A stretch of 64,000 nucleotides of DNA from Lethocerus indicus (GCA_019843655.1 JACDQD010000009.1:25472161-25536160); one strand, 5' to 3'. Shown: positions 49,660 to 60,946, numbered from the stretch's first letter. Made by a program: numbers and translations. The notes: a model not told the origin generated them from the letters alone.

Positions 49660-49725
49660 ACTAATTTGTCGGGACGCCCGTGGAACATCCGAAAGTGACT
49701 ACTGAGGACGGCGAGCGGCCGAAAA
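49660..49725 (+). mobile_element. Foldback right-arm fragment
   Basis: GGAACATCCGAAAGTGACTA, CTGAGGACGGCGAGCGGCC, then GAAAATG. It corresponds to the core-to-right-arm junction of other copies. No left arm is present. Confidence 0.65.
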
Positions 49726-49773
49726 TGTTCATTTTTCTCGTCCGAATTGGCGAATAAACTCAAAAAAAAAAAG

Positions 49774-50315
49774 GGTAAAATTTCCAACGAGTTCCCAGTT
49801 TTTGTCCCCGGGAGATTCAACTCTTTCACCGGTCCAGAGGAATAGGAAATTGTACTTTCGAAACTGTTTAAATTGTAAATATTCGGGTTTAACGGTTGAA
49901 TTTCGACGCCTCTTCAATTATAATATCCCGTTAAATTACGTATAAATTGTCCTCAGTCGATTTTCACTAATTGCATTCAAGAAAGGTACATCATTTTACG
50001 ATGGTTCTTAGGATTTATTGTCCTAGAAAAATAAATAAATCCATTATTTAGACTCCCGAATCTTCCAATTTTACATAATAAGACATTAAGTGCTTAGTTT
50101 ATGGGATCAAAAACTAGAAAATCAGCGACAACAATCCACTTTGTTAATATGCAGGCATTGGTTATATAATTTTGGCCAATACATAATTTATTTTCTGCAA
50201 TATAAATAAGGGGTAAAGAGAGGAAAATCGCACGTTCAATTTATTTACCGATACCGTATAATAAAAATAAAATCAGATTTTCAATCGAATTGTTCCATCG
50301 CTTTAATTTTAATAA
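49774..50315 (+). repeat. Diverged segmental duplication, copy 1
   Basis: GTAAAATTTCCAACGA, ATTGTACTTTCGAAACTGTT, TTAACGGTTGAATTTCGA, CCTCTTCAATTATAATATCC, TCACTAATTGCATTC, TTAGTTTATGGGATCAAAAA, TTTACCGATACCGTA and CGAATTGTTCCATCGCTTTA are collinear with 53241-53935. No coding potential. Confidence 0.85.
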
Positions 50316-52670
50316 TCACAGTTCTTTCGATTTTCGACTTTCGGATCGAATGTAGGAGGGTAGTTGTGAAATTGAAGTTTGAATTCAACCCCGAGTATGT
50401 GTTTGTATGCGCGTTCAAGATGTAGAGGGATGGACTTAATTTCGTGTCGAGGAGGATTGAGAGTTCGACTGAAACGAAGTTGGGGCTGTATAAGTCCGTC
50501 GGTGTTGTGCAGGCGAGGGCGGGGGGTGGGTTGGGGGGATGTTGAGTTGAGGGCGTCGGTCGTTTCGATGGGGACTTCGCCGTGCCCCCTAAGTGTTGAC
50601 CGGCCTATCGCTTCGCTAAGTGTTCGGGCCGCCACCGAGGTGTCGATGACAGCGGGCTTAAAATACTTGGCGGAAAGTTTTCTCTAAACGGTAAGCCCTC
50701 TCGACCCCCGGCAACGCTCGCCAATCTGTTATTTGACAGCGGGCATCGGAGAACAATGGGGCCGGGGAGGGCCGCCCCCTTCAACAACCCCCCCGCGACC
50801 GAAAAAGGGATGCTTTTAGCTGGGCCGCCCCATACATCGGAACTTCCCCCGCTTCCAACAAGAGGTCTAAAGCAACTTCACTTAGGCCAGACGACTTAGG
50901 GCGTCCATCGGCTTCCATCGACCGTCCGGACAAACCACGCCATATTATTATACCGAAACCAATTTCGTTTCCCTCCGAACCGGTTCCCGAATCCCCGACC
51001 CTTCCTCAGGGATAGCTGACGATTGTTAGCCCGTGGGGACGTTCTGTTGGACGTCACCTGTGGTATAGTTTAGGGCTGGGCCCGCCCCCAACTGCGCCAT
51101 AAAATAAATAAAAAAGGGGTTGTGGGGTGGGGGTGGTGGAGAGAGACCACCTCGTTAGGAAAATTAATCGCGGGTGTTCTCATGAAAAGGTTCACCGGTC
51201 CCGATGAAATTATTAATAGAGGAATGCCGTTTGGTTGGGGCGGGGGTTGGGGCGGGGGCGGAAGGGAGACACCGCCTCATTATTCGACCCGGCGAGCAAC
51301 CCCGCCTAGAAGGCGAAAATTAGAAATGTAGTCGGCTTAAAGTGTAATTGGTTGGTAATGAGGTGGTGTAATTTGTTCACCCCCCCCCACCCTTTCCACC
51401 AACCCTCTAACGCCTCCCGGTCGTACCTCCTTCCGGACACAAAACAGGGTCGGGGTGAAAATGGCGGCCCCACCCCCACCCCCCCCCCAACCCCACGAGG
51501 TGCCGGAGGGAGGAAGGGTGCTAGACCAAATCGTCTTTTCACACTACATTTGTAACGAATCTCTTCTCGACCATCATCAACCGAGGGTCGCAACGGCGGT
51601 TGAGTGGGAACGGGCGCTTGGGTGAAAAGAGTGAAAAAGGGGAAAAAATTGTGAAAAGCGAAAAAAAAAAAAAAGTGGGCACCTCAAAAGGTTTACTCCA
51701 ATTAGGCGAGGTGGGACGACAATGGGGGTTGAAAAAGTCACCGCCTCCGCCGCCCCCGCCGCCGCCGCCGGGCCGGGGGCCCGTCTGAATGGGGCGGCCC
51801 CATAACCGACCACCCCCACCCCCTTTTATATATACCAAATACCGCGTTTCAATATCGGCCGCCGCAACATTGCACCGATTCACTCGCCTCCCTCCGTTGG
51901 GGAAAAACTCGCCCCATTAAAATCCGTGCCTGTAACCTGTACGTATATTTGTATTATTGAAATACCGGAGGTGTTAAATGATTTCAGGGGATGGGGGGTA
52001 GTTGTCTGTCAAATAGTGTTAGGTGGGACAGGACGATGTTTAGGATAGGGGCTTCGGTTGATGGCCCAGACAAAGGGTGTTGTACCCACCCGGTGGTGGT
52101 GGTGGTGGTCTTGTTGTGCCAGTTAAGAGGAGGTTGTGGCCGACAGGGCCACAATGGGGTGGGGGGTGGGGTGGGGTGGCCCTCGACCGGCCCCATAGAA
52201 CGCTTGTCAACACAGCTCATACCTTCACCTTTTACCTTAGCTTACCTTACATCTTCCCTAAAGACTGGCCCTACCCCTACCCCCACCCCTAGCCAGCTCC
52301 TGTCCTGTATGTCCCCCAACCCCCCCCCCCACCCCTACTACCCTTTTTCTTACCTAGACGGTAGGCCGCCCCACTGGGCTCGCTGTTGGGTAAGGGAAAG
52401 TTGTTTGGCCGGCTGCTCGGTCCCTTTGGCTCGTGGACCTTTACCGATCGGTAATCTTCCCCTAATATAACCGTGAGCCCCTTAAGCGCCTCTCTCCAGA
52501 CCAGAATTGATCTTTCCACACTTTACAGCTCTTAATATTCAATTTGGCACCGTACAATTCGTCGGGGAATCAATTTGCGACTTTCAAAACTTGCAACGGC
52601 GAATTTCCACCCCCCTCGGCCCTAATAAGAGAAACGACATCCCTCCCCCAAAAAAACACAACAGTGACAG
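50316..52670. other. GC-rich noncoding region, no gene recognised
   Basis: Several GC-rich blocks with G or C runs (50500-50780, 51225-51310, 51360-51500, 51730-51830, 52080-52200, 52310-52340). Open frames of about 100-160 codons occur on both strands (for example 50309-50635, 51991-52470). I recognise no domain in any of them. The composition recalls the Vsx 5' region, so an undetected promoter or exon cannot be excluded. Confidence 0.35.
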
Positions 52671-52982
52671 TGTCCAGCTCTCGCCATCTTCAGTAGCACT
52701 TTGGATGTTCGGATAATTCTTTTTTGCTACTCGTTACGTCCATTTCTTCGCCCTTTCTTGCCCGGCTGCAATAAACTTTAAGCCGTTTTGTCGATTAAGT
52801 TCATTGTCTCGTGTTTATAATGCGGTTGGCGAAATTAGATCGTGTCTTATAAGTATAAATATATACGCCAATATATGTGCCAAAAGTGGAACTAACACAG
52901 CGCTACTGAAGATGGCGAACGGCCGAATAAGAGAAAAGACCAAAACACCGGCGAGAGGAGACAGAAACACCGTAAACCCACT
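52671..52982. mobile_element. Foldback element, copy 12, with unrelated DNA in the middle
   Basis: Left part TCGCCATCTTCAGTAGC, then CACTTTGGATGTT. Right part ACACAGCGCTACTGAAGATG, GCGAACGGCC and GGAGACAGAAACACCG. About 180 bp of unrelated AT-rich sequence separates the halves, and both outer ends are lost or decayed. Confidence 0.75.
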
Positions 52983-53240
52983 GTCTTTTTTATTTATTTA
53001 TTTATTTTTTATATACTGAAAACGTTAAGAGAATACATACCGATATATTGATATTTAAAGGGATGGTTTGATGCAAATTGTAGGGAAAAAATATTGCCCG
53101 TAAAAGGGCAATAATTTGATGGGAATTTTTCAAATTAAAGTTTGAATTGAAGTAAAATTTGACGGATTATTATTGTATTCCCGATATAATAACAACCCTT
53201 TTTTTCTGAATTTCCGATAAACTTGTAACTTTTATACGGA

Positions 53241-53935
53241 TGTAAAATTTCCAACGATTTTCCCATTTTTGTCAATGGGAGAAAATTCGACTTTTTTCCA
53301 GTTGTACAAAATTGTACTTTTGAAACTGTTCAAATTATAAATTCCGCTATATAAACTTCGGGCTTAACAGTAGTGCCCACCCCCCGTTCTATTACCCTTA
53401 GGGAATATTAGAAATTGATCGGGTTTTAACGGTTGAATATTGATGCCTCTTCAATTATAATATCCTGTTAAATTCCTACAAAAAAAAATTGTCCTCGGCC
53501 GGTTCTCACTAATTGCATTCGAGAAATGTAAACTTAACAGAACTTCGCTTTACGATAGATCTGTGAGGGAGAAAAATAAATAAATTACTTAATTTATTGC
53601 AATAAAATAATAAAACACTCCCCGAATCTCCCGATTTTTAAACCTCCTTATCCTGAATATATGACATTTAGTATTTAGTTTATGGGATCAAAAACTAGAA
53701 AATCCAGTCTGTTAATATGTAATATGTAATATCGTTTGAAAGCACGTTAAATGTATTTACCGATACCGTATTGTAAATAATTGTAATAATTTTTAATTAC
53801 AAAAAAAAATGAACATAAAAGTCCTATTTACAACACCGTCCAACGTTCTCTAATACCTAATAGTAATTCGACCGAAAATAAAATATAATTGGAATAAAAT
53901 TTCAATCAAATTGTTCCGTCGCTTTAATTTCAATA
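53241..53935 (+). repeat. Diverged segmental duplication, copy 2
   Basis: Partner of 49774-50315. It is longer because of insertions at about 53340-53430 and 53790-53895. Identity is moderate, so the duplication is old, and the two copies lie about 3.5 kb apart in direct orientation. Confidence 0.85.
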
Positions 53936-54954
53936 CTGAGTATAAACTTTACTCAGTTTATAATAAAATAAAAATTTTTATTATTCGCACCGCGGAAGCA
54001 CTAAAAAAAAAAATGTACATATTCGAGGGAATTTCAATTGTAAATTATTCCGATCGTAGTTGATTTTATACTGTGGAAAAATGTATGAAATTTAACGACC
54101 GAATCGTTATATTTCAATTATATCTCACAAAAACGATTATTAATATTGAAATTATAACGCTAATAGCGGTAAATTTCTATTTCAATCCGGGCATTAATTT
54201 GTACGAAATTACCGAGGATGTAATTGTGTGTTTGTTGAAAATTTTCTCCCCCCGATAACTGAATATTTAACAATTTTCTTTCCCTTTTGCTTTATATATA
54301 GGAGAGAACGGGGCGATAAAAACTATTCTCTCGACAGTTAGAAATAGGTTTATTATCTATTAATTACTGGCCAACGATAAGGTTTCAAACGTTAATTTTG
54401 TATGAAGAGAAAATTTTCAAAATATTCCCATAATAATAAAATTTGACCGACCGAGATTGTAGAGCGTCGGCGAGAATTACGGACATTTAAAATTTAATTA
54501 ATATTAATTAAGTATATATTTTTATTCTCGCCATTTTCCCCCTCCACTCGCTAAAAATTTCCCAATATTCTCCACTTTATATATTTCGATTTTACACTGT
54601 TAATAATTTTAAATTTTCAAGCCCTTAGCATTGAATATCGGTCAGTATATAATTCTATACTCTGGGACTTTTTTACAGAAAATTATATTTAATTTCAATA
54701 AATAATAAAATGCCTGAATTCTGGTCAACGTTTCAACGGCCCTTTCTCATTTTCAAGACTTACTAAGCGGACTTAATACCAAGTTCTTTGTATATGTATT
54801 TTTTTTTTAATTTTGTCCTAAATATTCTCTCCCCGTGCCCTACTGAAGGGAACCGATTGTAAATCGTAAATCCCTTTCGAAAAGTACCATCAAAACTGAC
54901 ACAATGTGTATAAAACCGGGTTCCTCCAATAAATCCAACGTCCCAAAAATTCCG
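53936..54954. other. AT-rich noncoding stretch, no gene seen
   Basis: Only short AT-rich frames, none recognised. Confidence 0.4.
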
Positions 54955-55075
54955 GTCAAAAGTCCTTCCAAGTACTTCCAAGGTATGTTTCCAACCGAAC
55001 AATCCCCCAATGACATTTCCTCATCTGAACCGTCCGTAGACGGGCTTAAACGGCCGCCCTTCCAAAGGGACTTTC
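54955..55075 (-). repeat. Family P dispersed repeat, diverged copy 2
   Basis: GGTCAAAAGTCCTTCC, GGTATGTTTCCAACCGAACA, ATCCCCCAATGACAT and GACGGGCTTAAACGG correspond to landmarks in 57248-57430. On the minus strand it lies in a 147-codon open frame (54840-55283) that includes DCSVGNIP; no known domain is recognised. Confidence 0.5.
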
Positions 55076-56112
55076 CGTAGGGCCCCGGAATTGACCGCCA
55101 AAGGACGGCGCGAGTTTTGAAAAAAAAAAAAGAAAAATTCCAATATTCTCCAACGTTAACGATATTTGAATATTGGCTGGAAATCGACCGGGATATAAGC
55201 CCTAAACAGAGAGAGATAAGCCCTAATTGCAGGCGACTCCGCCCAATCTGTGATGTGGCGCACTCTGTTGACGCGCCCGACAACTAACATGGATTATTAA
55301 AGTACGCCCTACCGGTACTATACCAATACTTTTGTTATTGTAAAATATATAAATTTCAATATTATAAATTCTATCTATTCCCGACATGATTCGCCGGCGA
55401 AAAACCGAACCGCAATTCGAAAATTCAATAGTGCGAAGTCGAAGCGTTGTCGTCCGCAAGTCGATCGGGGGATGAAACAACGCCGAATAAATCAATGCGA
55501 GATTAGGGGCAAAAAAAAAATAAAATACTTTGTTCAATCCCGTTTTCCGAACTTCAGAAAATGGCCTAAATAGGACGGAGAATCAATACTGAAAAATAAA
55601 TTCGATACATATCCCAATATCTTGAAAGTTCAAACGAATAAAAAATTATTTCCGAAATGGCTCAATTTCTATGAAAAAATTCCGAAATGAATTCGTCAAA
55701 TTGGCTAATTCGTAATCACAGTTAAACCTCTCGAATAATAAATAAATAAATACACCAAACCGTTATCGTATCCAGTTCAGTGTTTTGATTAAATATATAT
55801 AATTATATATATATATATATATATATATACATGGATTTTTGACAATATTGTTGTGAAAATTTATAATAAAAACCGAGAACTCTATACCTCAACGCCACTG
55901 ATAATTGTGCCAGATTTGTATTTGTATTTTTACTTTTTTTTCCCCGAAAATATAGATTAAAATAATCGAAAAAGAATATATTATTACCGATTTATTATAG
56001 TTCGATGCTTTCTATGGTACTGTTTTTTTTTTCTTTTTGGGGGTTTATAAACGGAATAGGGGTGAAACTAACTGTCGTATTTTTCACTTTTGGATGGAAA
56101 CCTCTGTATAAT

Positions 56113-56114
<2 letters not shown>
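55076..56114. other. Noncoding stretch with a short (TA)n, no gene seen
   Basis: AT-rich, with a TA array at about 55808-55828. No gene recognised. Confidence 0.4.
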
Positions 56115-56177
<63 letters not shown>

Positions 56178-56265
56178 ATTAAAAGGGCAAACAACAGGGT
56201 AACCGGAAGTAACGTAACAGGGGCGTGGACTTTCGTCACGTTACGTTTAGTGATTCCGTTAAGCC

Positions 56266-56325
<60 letters not shown>
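56115..56325. repeat. Paired (TA)n arrays
   Basis: Two TA arrays, 56115-56165 and 56268-56325, about 100 bp apart. The sequence between contains TAACGTAACAGGGGCG and CGTCACGTTACG. Confidence 0.93.
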
Positions 56326-56328
<3 letters not shown>

Positions 56329-56625
56329 GAGGGGAGAAACACAAAAACAGTTATAAAGCAATAACAGTGGAGAAAAATCAATCAAGCCCGTTACAACAAA
56401 GCACGTCCTGTACGTGCCCCCGCTTGGATTATAGCGCTGACAACGTGCCGGTCATAAATTGTTTCGAAACTGTCCCGTTTTAAGTTCAGAATAAAATGAT
56501 TTTTTTGGAAATTTCTAAGGGAGAAGGACACAGGGGTAGTCGCAACAATTCGTCAAGTTCCATGACGTTTTTTTCCCCCCCGGTTTACATAGACAGGATT
56601 TCCGGAATTCCTTTAATTCTCAACC
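56326..56625. other. Short noncoding spacer, no gene seen
   Basis: Balanced composition with no recognised feature. Confidence 0.35.
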
Positions 56626-56850
56626 CTGTTTTGCGGCCTGCGAGGGGTTGGAATATAGCTGCCGGTTCGTGGTCTTTCGCCAGACCCCGCAAGGGGTGGT
56701 TTCGGCCGGTCGCCGTCTTCGGTGGGCGCCGCGTTACCACTGTGGTTCTTCGCCACTGTACAAGTGCGGGACCGGCCCAAAAAACATGCCCAAAAGTGAC
56801 AGTGACGCAGCGCTACTGAAGACGGCGAGCGGCCGAAACCACCCTTTGCG
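56626..56850. mobile_element. Foldback element, copy 13, with the outermost left terminus
   Basis: Left: CTGTTTTGCGGCCTGCGAGG, GGTTGGAATATA, then GGTCTTTCGCCAGACC and CGCCGTCTTCGGTGGGCGCC. Right: ACGCAGCGCTACTGAAGACG, GCGAGCGGCC. The first block is the reverse complement of the outer right flank seen in copies 1, 5 and 10. It shows that the true inverted repeat extends beyond TGTAGGTTCG. Confidence 0.82.
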
Positions 56851-57247
56851 GTCCAGTTAACAGAATTCTTAAACTGGTGAGTTGAAAAAAAATCGGTATT
56901 CGGAATATTCCATATTCCACCTGCCTCCAATATATATAATAAATGTGAATTTTAAGCTAGTATATTTTTTATCGTCGACCTATATTTTTATTACATTCTC
57001 TGCGTCCATGAAATAGTACAGACGATGGCGTAAATAAAATTACTTTTGCCGTCTTCAATACCGGATCCTTACAATCTACCTAACGGGTACTAAATCAATA
57101 TTGAGCTATTCAATATTCTCCGGTCAATCAGGCGTAAAGGATTGTCAAATTTATAGTTTTATTATTGATTTCTATTTATATGCTAAAAGCGACATTGACA
57201 GACGGCTATTAGAGCTATGCCGGGTTCGACCAAGATATCCATAGATT

Positions 57248-57430
57248 CCAATCAAAAGTCCATCCTTAATGCACCCCCACCCCCCCCCCGCAGGGGTATG
57301 TTTCAAACCATACAATCCATAATTACCTCTCAACATACCCCCGAAGTCATAAAATCCCCAAGTTTCTACTCGTCCCAATCCGTCTCCCTTCAAGTCCCAT
57401 TCCTCTCTCGCCCGTCCATTATCTTGGGCT
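57248..57430 (-). repeat. Family P dispersed repeat, copy 3
   Basis: AATCAAAAGTCCATCC, TTAATGCACCCCCACC, GGGGTATGTTTCAAACC, ACAATCCATAATTACCTC and TTGGGCTTAAACGGGCC. The minus-strand peptide includes CIKDGLLIGIYGYLG, close in form to the GLLTGIFGTLD of the 54955 copy. Identity of the source is unknown. Confidence 0.5.
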
Positions 57431-57513
57431 TAAACGGGCCCTGCCCCCAAAAAAAAAAGCCTTCAATTTAATCATTTCACCGTCGAGATTTTCACCGCGC
57501 CCTCAAATAATCT

Positions 57514-57570
57514 ATTCGGTCGGCAATTAAATAATTGCGGATTTCACCCGAACGAATCGGCTCTGTAAAT
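57514..57570 (+). mobile_element. Mariner-type left end, truncated
   Basis: ATTCGGTCGGCAATTAAATA then ATTGCGGATTTCACC matches mellifera-type mariner ends. No matching right end was found. A minus-strand peptide nearby (about 57620-57730, LKDDELFGRP) vaguely recalls the N-terminal part of mariner transposases, but its orientation and position do not fit a simple element. Confidence 0.5.
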
Positions 57571-58411
57571 ATATATTAAGTGTACATAAATTCAAGATAG
57601 AAGAAGTTGGCTTCTCTCAACGTCCCAAGTGTTGAACTTCGGCGATTTGATAACGGCGTTTCGACGACCTCCCCCCAAACCGGGGGCGTCCAAAGAGTTC
57701 ATCGTCTTTTAAGTGGGGAAAAAAACCCCAACCCCAACCCCCGTCGACCGGAATTTTCCCCGAATTTTCGAGGCTTCGATACCGAAAGTTTTGACAGAAA
57801 TTGACGCGCGAAATGTGCAAGCAATTAGGGACAATTTGTCCGGGGGTTGAAATCAACGCAATTGTTCAGTTGGCGGCCCGACAAATCTGGTTTTCGAAAA
57901 CGAAGCCGTTTTTTATCGGAGATTTTCGTAGCCGTAAAGGAAAATTTGTCGGAAAATCGGACGTTGGCGGACGCTTTTTGCCAACCCCCAACTAGTAGCG
58001 AGGTAGGATTCGGGGCGGAAGTTGCAGATGTTGAACCGACCAATATCCGATTTCTCTCCCGGGGGGTTGGTTTCGGTGTGGTCGGTTTGGGACCTTTATC
58101 TTTGCGGCACCAAAGTATTAATTCCCCCCCCCCCCCCCCCAATTGTTGTCGGGAAGGCTGCAGAAACTGAAAAAAAGGTCCAGAATGGATGGATGAATGA
58201 ATGAATGAATGGAGAGAGAGAGCATTTATCTCCTCAAATGAAACCGGACTTGACTGATCTCCAATCTTCAATAAAGCCCCAGAAAACAACCTTTTTTCTT
58301 CTTCTTTTCTTTTCTCTCTCTGTTTGACAGAAAGGGAAGAAAGCCGAACAATAGGGCGGTACCGCCCAGTCCGATCCTTCATCGAATTCCGAACTATTTC
58401 CGATATACTAC
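57571..58411. other. Unrecognised open frames, no gene called
   Basis: A 185-codon minus-strand frame (57825-58382) overlaps a 107-codon plus-strand frame. No domain is recognised. A C run of 16 at 58125-58140 and an (AATG)n run near 58196-58211 argue for noncoding DNA. Confidence 0.35.
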
Positions 58412-58469
58412 TACCGAGGTGAGTTCAAAAAGTATCGCGAATTTCCCCAAAAATTATCTATTTATTTAT
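58412..58469 (+). mobile_element. Mariner-like end (second type), part before a foldback insertion
   Basis: ACCGAGGTGAGTTCAAAAAG, TATCGCGAATT, then ATCTATTTATTTAT matches the end at 59643 (ACGAGGTCTGTTCAAAAATT, ATCGCGAATT). The ACGAGGxxxGTTCAAAAA form is a terminus I associate with mariner-like elements. The sequence breaks off at 58469, where the foldback complex begins. Confidence 0.6.
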
Positions 58470-59336
58470 TTTGATATAACCGTTTTTGTGGCCTGCGAGG
58501 GGTTGGAATACTGTCTCTCTCTCTCTCTCTGGTTTCTGCGGCCGCTCGCCCCATCTTCAGTAGCGCTGTGTCAGTAGTCACTGTCAGCCAACTTTGGATG
58601 TTTTTTTGGCGGCATCCTCACTGATCTGAGGCTTAAATCGGTCTTTTTTTTCGGTCTTTTTCCCGCCTGGAATCCCCACAACCGACGGTCAAAAGAATCG
58701 GCTTAAACAGAAAATTTGGAATATACCGTAGGTTCGTGATGTTTCTGTCTCCTCTCTCTCTAGCTGCCGGTTTTGGTCTTTTGCTAGACCGGTTTTGCGG
58801 GCCGCTCGCCCCATCTTCAGTAGCGCCCTGTGTCAGTAGTCACTGTCAGGCCAACTTTGGATGTTTTTTTGGCGGCATCCTCACTGATCTGAGGCTTAAA
58901 TCGGTCTTTTTTTCGGTCTTTTTTTCGGTCTTTTTTTCGGTCTTTTTTTCGGTCTTTTTCCCGCCTGGAATCCCCACAACCGACGGTCAAAAGAATCGGC
59001 TTAAACAGAAAATTTGGAATATACTGTAGGTTCGTGATGTTTCTGTCTCCTCTCTCTAGCTGCCGGTTTTGGTCTTTTGCTAGACCGGTTTTTTGGCCGC
59101 TCGCCATCTTCAGTAGCGCCCTGTGTCGCTGTCACTGTCGGCGCACTTTGTATATTTCTGTACTTGACACTACAGTGCAGAAAGTGACAGTTGGCAGTGC
59201 AGTGAGGATGCCCAAAAAACATCCAAAGTGCCACAACAGTGACTACTGACACAGACGCTACTGAAGATGGCGAGCGGCCCGTGAAACCGGTCTACAAAAC
59301 CGAGCGAGAGAGAGACGAAAACATCACGAACCTACA
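58470..59336. mobile_element. Foldback complex: three tandem left arms and one right arm
   Basis: Starts with the outermost terminus TTGATATAACCGTTTTTGTG, GCCTGCGAGGGGTTGGAATA. Left-arm units begin at about 58500, 58730 and 59028. The first two end in a special block (GCATCCTCACTGATCTGAGG, TTAAATCGGTC, CCGCCTGGAATCCCCACAAC, TTAAACAGAAAATTTGGAAT). This block holds a 12-bp TCGGTCTTTTTT run with two units in the first copy and five in the second. The third unit folds back normally through AACATCCAAAGTGCC and GACGCTACTGAAGATGGCGA to CATCACGAACCTAC. CTATTTATTTAT flanks both sides (58458-58469, 59337-59348). Confidence 0.88.
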
Positions 59337-59510
59337 CTATTTATTTATCTATTTTATAATAATAATAATCCCCACCCACCCCGGATATTGTACACTTGTC
59401 TGTTGATGATTGTGTCAACCCCCGGCCACTCTCCGGTCGTATATTCCGAACCGCGAACGCTTTCAGCCTCGTTCAAACTGACCCTGTTTCGGGGTCCTAA
59501 TTAGTCTGTA
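59337..59510 (+). mobile_element. Mariner-like element, part after the foldback insertion
   Basis: CTATTTATTTATCTATTTTA then CCCCGGATATTGTACACTTG continues where 58469 stops, by comparison with 59643-59720 (TTTATTTATTTACG then CCCCCTCGAATATTGTACAG). It supports one mariner-like element split by the foldback complex. Homology fades after about 59510. Confidence 0.45.
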
Positions 59511-59642
59511 CGGACAAAAAAAAAATTTCCTAACACCCAATCCCTAATTCGCGATTTTAAAATTTCCCCCAGCGTTTTACTTGTAAAGAAAATTGAACGA
59601 AGGAAAAACGGTCCAATAACAAAGTTTATATATATAATATAT

Positions 59643-60050
59643 ACGAGGTCTGTTCAAAAATTATCGCGAATTATTTATAAAAAATAATTTATTTATTTAC
59701 GATTTGTACCCCCTCGAATATTGTACAGTTGCGCCAAAGTTTTTTTCCCAATTCTCGGAACGCTTCGAAAATTCATTTTTTCTCATCTTCAGTGGTCGTT
59801 TTTATTCTCCACAATTGTCCACTTTTCGTACGACTTTTCGGTTCTGGAAAGGGGAAAAAGTCGGGGGGTGCCGGCGGCATTATTAGGGTTGTTTTTGGCC
59901 GAAAATTAGCGCACAATAAGCGATGTGTTGAAACGGAAAAAAAAAATATTATCGATACGTCGGGGCTCAACTTCTTCCCCCCCGACGGCCAATACCGATT
60001 TACTAATTAAAATTATTTTTTTTTTTATCTCGGGGGGGCGCTGAAAACAT
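59643..60050 (-). pseudogene. Decayed mariner-like element with transposase C-terminal remnant
   Basis: The end at 59643 reads ACGAGGTCTGTTCAAAAATT. On the minus strand, 59970-59773 reads HRLLCANFRPKTT, then PPAPPDFFPFPEPKS, then KTTTEDEKK. This matches the C-terminal catalytic region of mariner transposases, whose last catalytic Asp precedes a DFFLFPKLKS-type segment; here that Asp would be at 59860-59862. The usual YSPDLAP stretch is largely deleted and no full frame survives. The first two catalytic Asp residues and the N-terminal DNA-binding region are not found upstream (60050-60300). A dead copy. Confidence 0.7.
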
Positions 60051-60745
60051 TTTGTACGCCGCTTAGCGCTTAACCGTAAAAAGCCGCAGTCAAAAATTCG
60101 ATACGCTTAACTAAATTTTTTTTTTCCAACCCGAAATTTTCACACGGATTTTCCGATCGGTAAAAATCGAAGAAGAACCAAAAAAAAAGTGCCAGAAAAA
60201 CGGCTTTAAAAGATTAAACGAACAGTTTCGCGGCGGCCGAAATTTTCGGCTTAACTGAGAGATAATTGCGTACAGAAAACCGTTACCCTAAAAAAAAAAC
60301 CCGTAGATTGGATATCGTGGATTTGGCGGAAAATTTAAAATACAAGCCGAGAGGAAAATATTTTATTTCGAACCGTCGTTAAAAAAAAGTTCATATAAGC
60401 ATTGCCGTCCCTTTTAATTAGTGTCGGTGATTACATTTTGTGAGATTAAATAGAAATTCCTATGAAAACTTCTTTTTTTTTCGATTCTAGACCGAAATAT
60501 ATCGGACTGTCCGGTCTATTTTTTTAGATCTATAAAATGTTCGAATACTTTCGAACCAGAATGCGGAACTGAATCAACTCCAGTTTGACTGAAGTTTTAG
60601 CGTTTGCCTGAAAATATCTGTAAATTCTGTCAATAGTTTGTACAGTAAATAGAATAATTTACATACTTGTCTATATACATACTTGTTGTTTTTTTCTTTT
60701 CACACAAATCCGAGACATTACAGGGGCTTTTCAAAGAAAAACTTT
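60051..60745. other. AT-rich noncoding stretch, no gene seen
   Basis: A and T runs, no recognised repeat. It could include decayed parts of the mariner-like element to its left. Confidence 0.35.
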
Positions 60746-60946
60746 ACTGGAGACTACACGATTTCGTGGCCTGGAGAGGGATGCGTTTCCAGGCGCCGCT
60801 CCTCCAGTAACTAAACTTGTAAAATGCATATTGCGGATGCACATGCATCCGGGCCGTTTGGGAAAGTTTGAGGAAATTATTTCATTTTTCACCCCCTACT
60901 CCAGTCTTATTTGCGCATTTTGTCGAAAATGCGACTTACATAAGAC
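60746..60946. other. Hairpin pair of possible structured RNA or DNA
   Basis: First structure: ACTGGAG (60746-60752) pairs with CTCCAGT (60802-60808), enclosing CACG/CGTG and GCCTGGA/TCCAGGC (60769-60775, 60788-60794), a three-way junction. Second: GTCTTAT (60904-60910) with ATAAGAC (60940-60946), and inside it CGCATTTT-GTCG-AAAATGCG. GGATGCA/TGCATCC lies between them near 60836-60851. No known RNA family is recognised. Confidence 0.45.

Noticed and set aside
57825..58382. 185-codon minus-strand open frame
   Set aside because: It contains simple-sequence runs (Gly run from C16, His/Ser from AATG repeats) and no recognisable domain. It overlaps a frame on the other strand.
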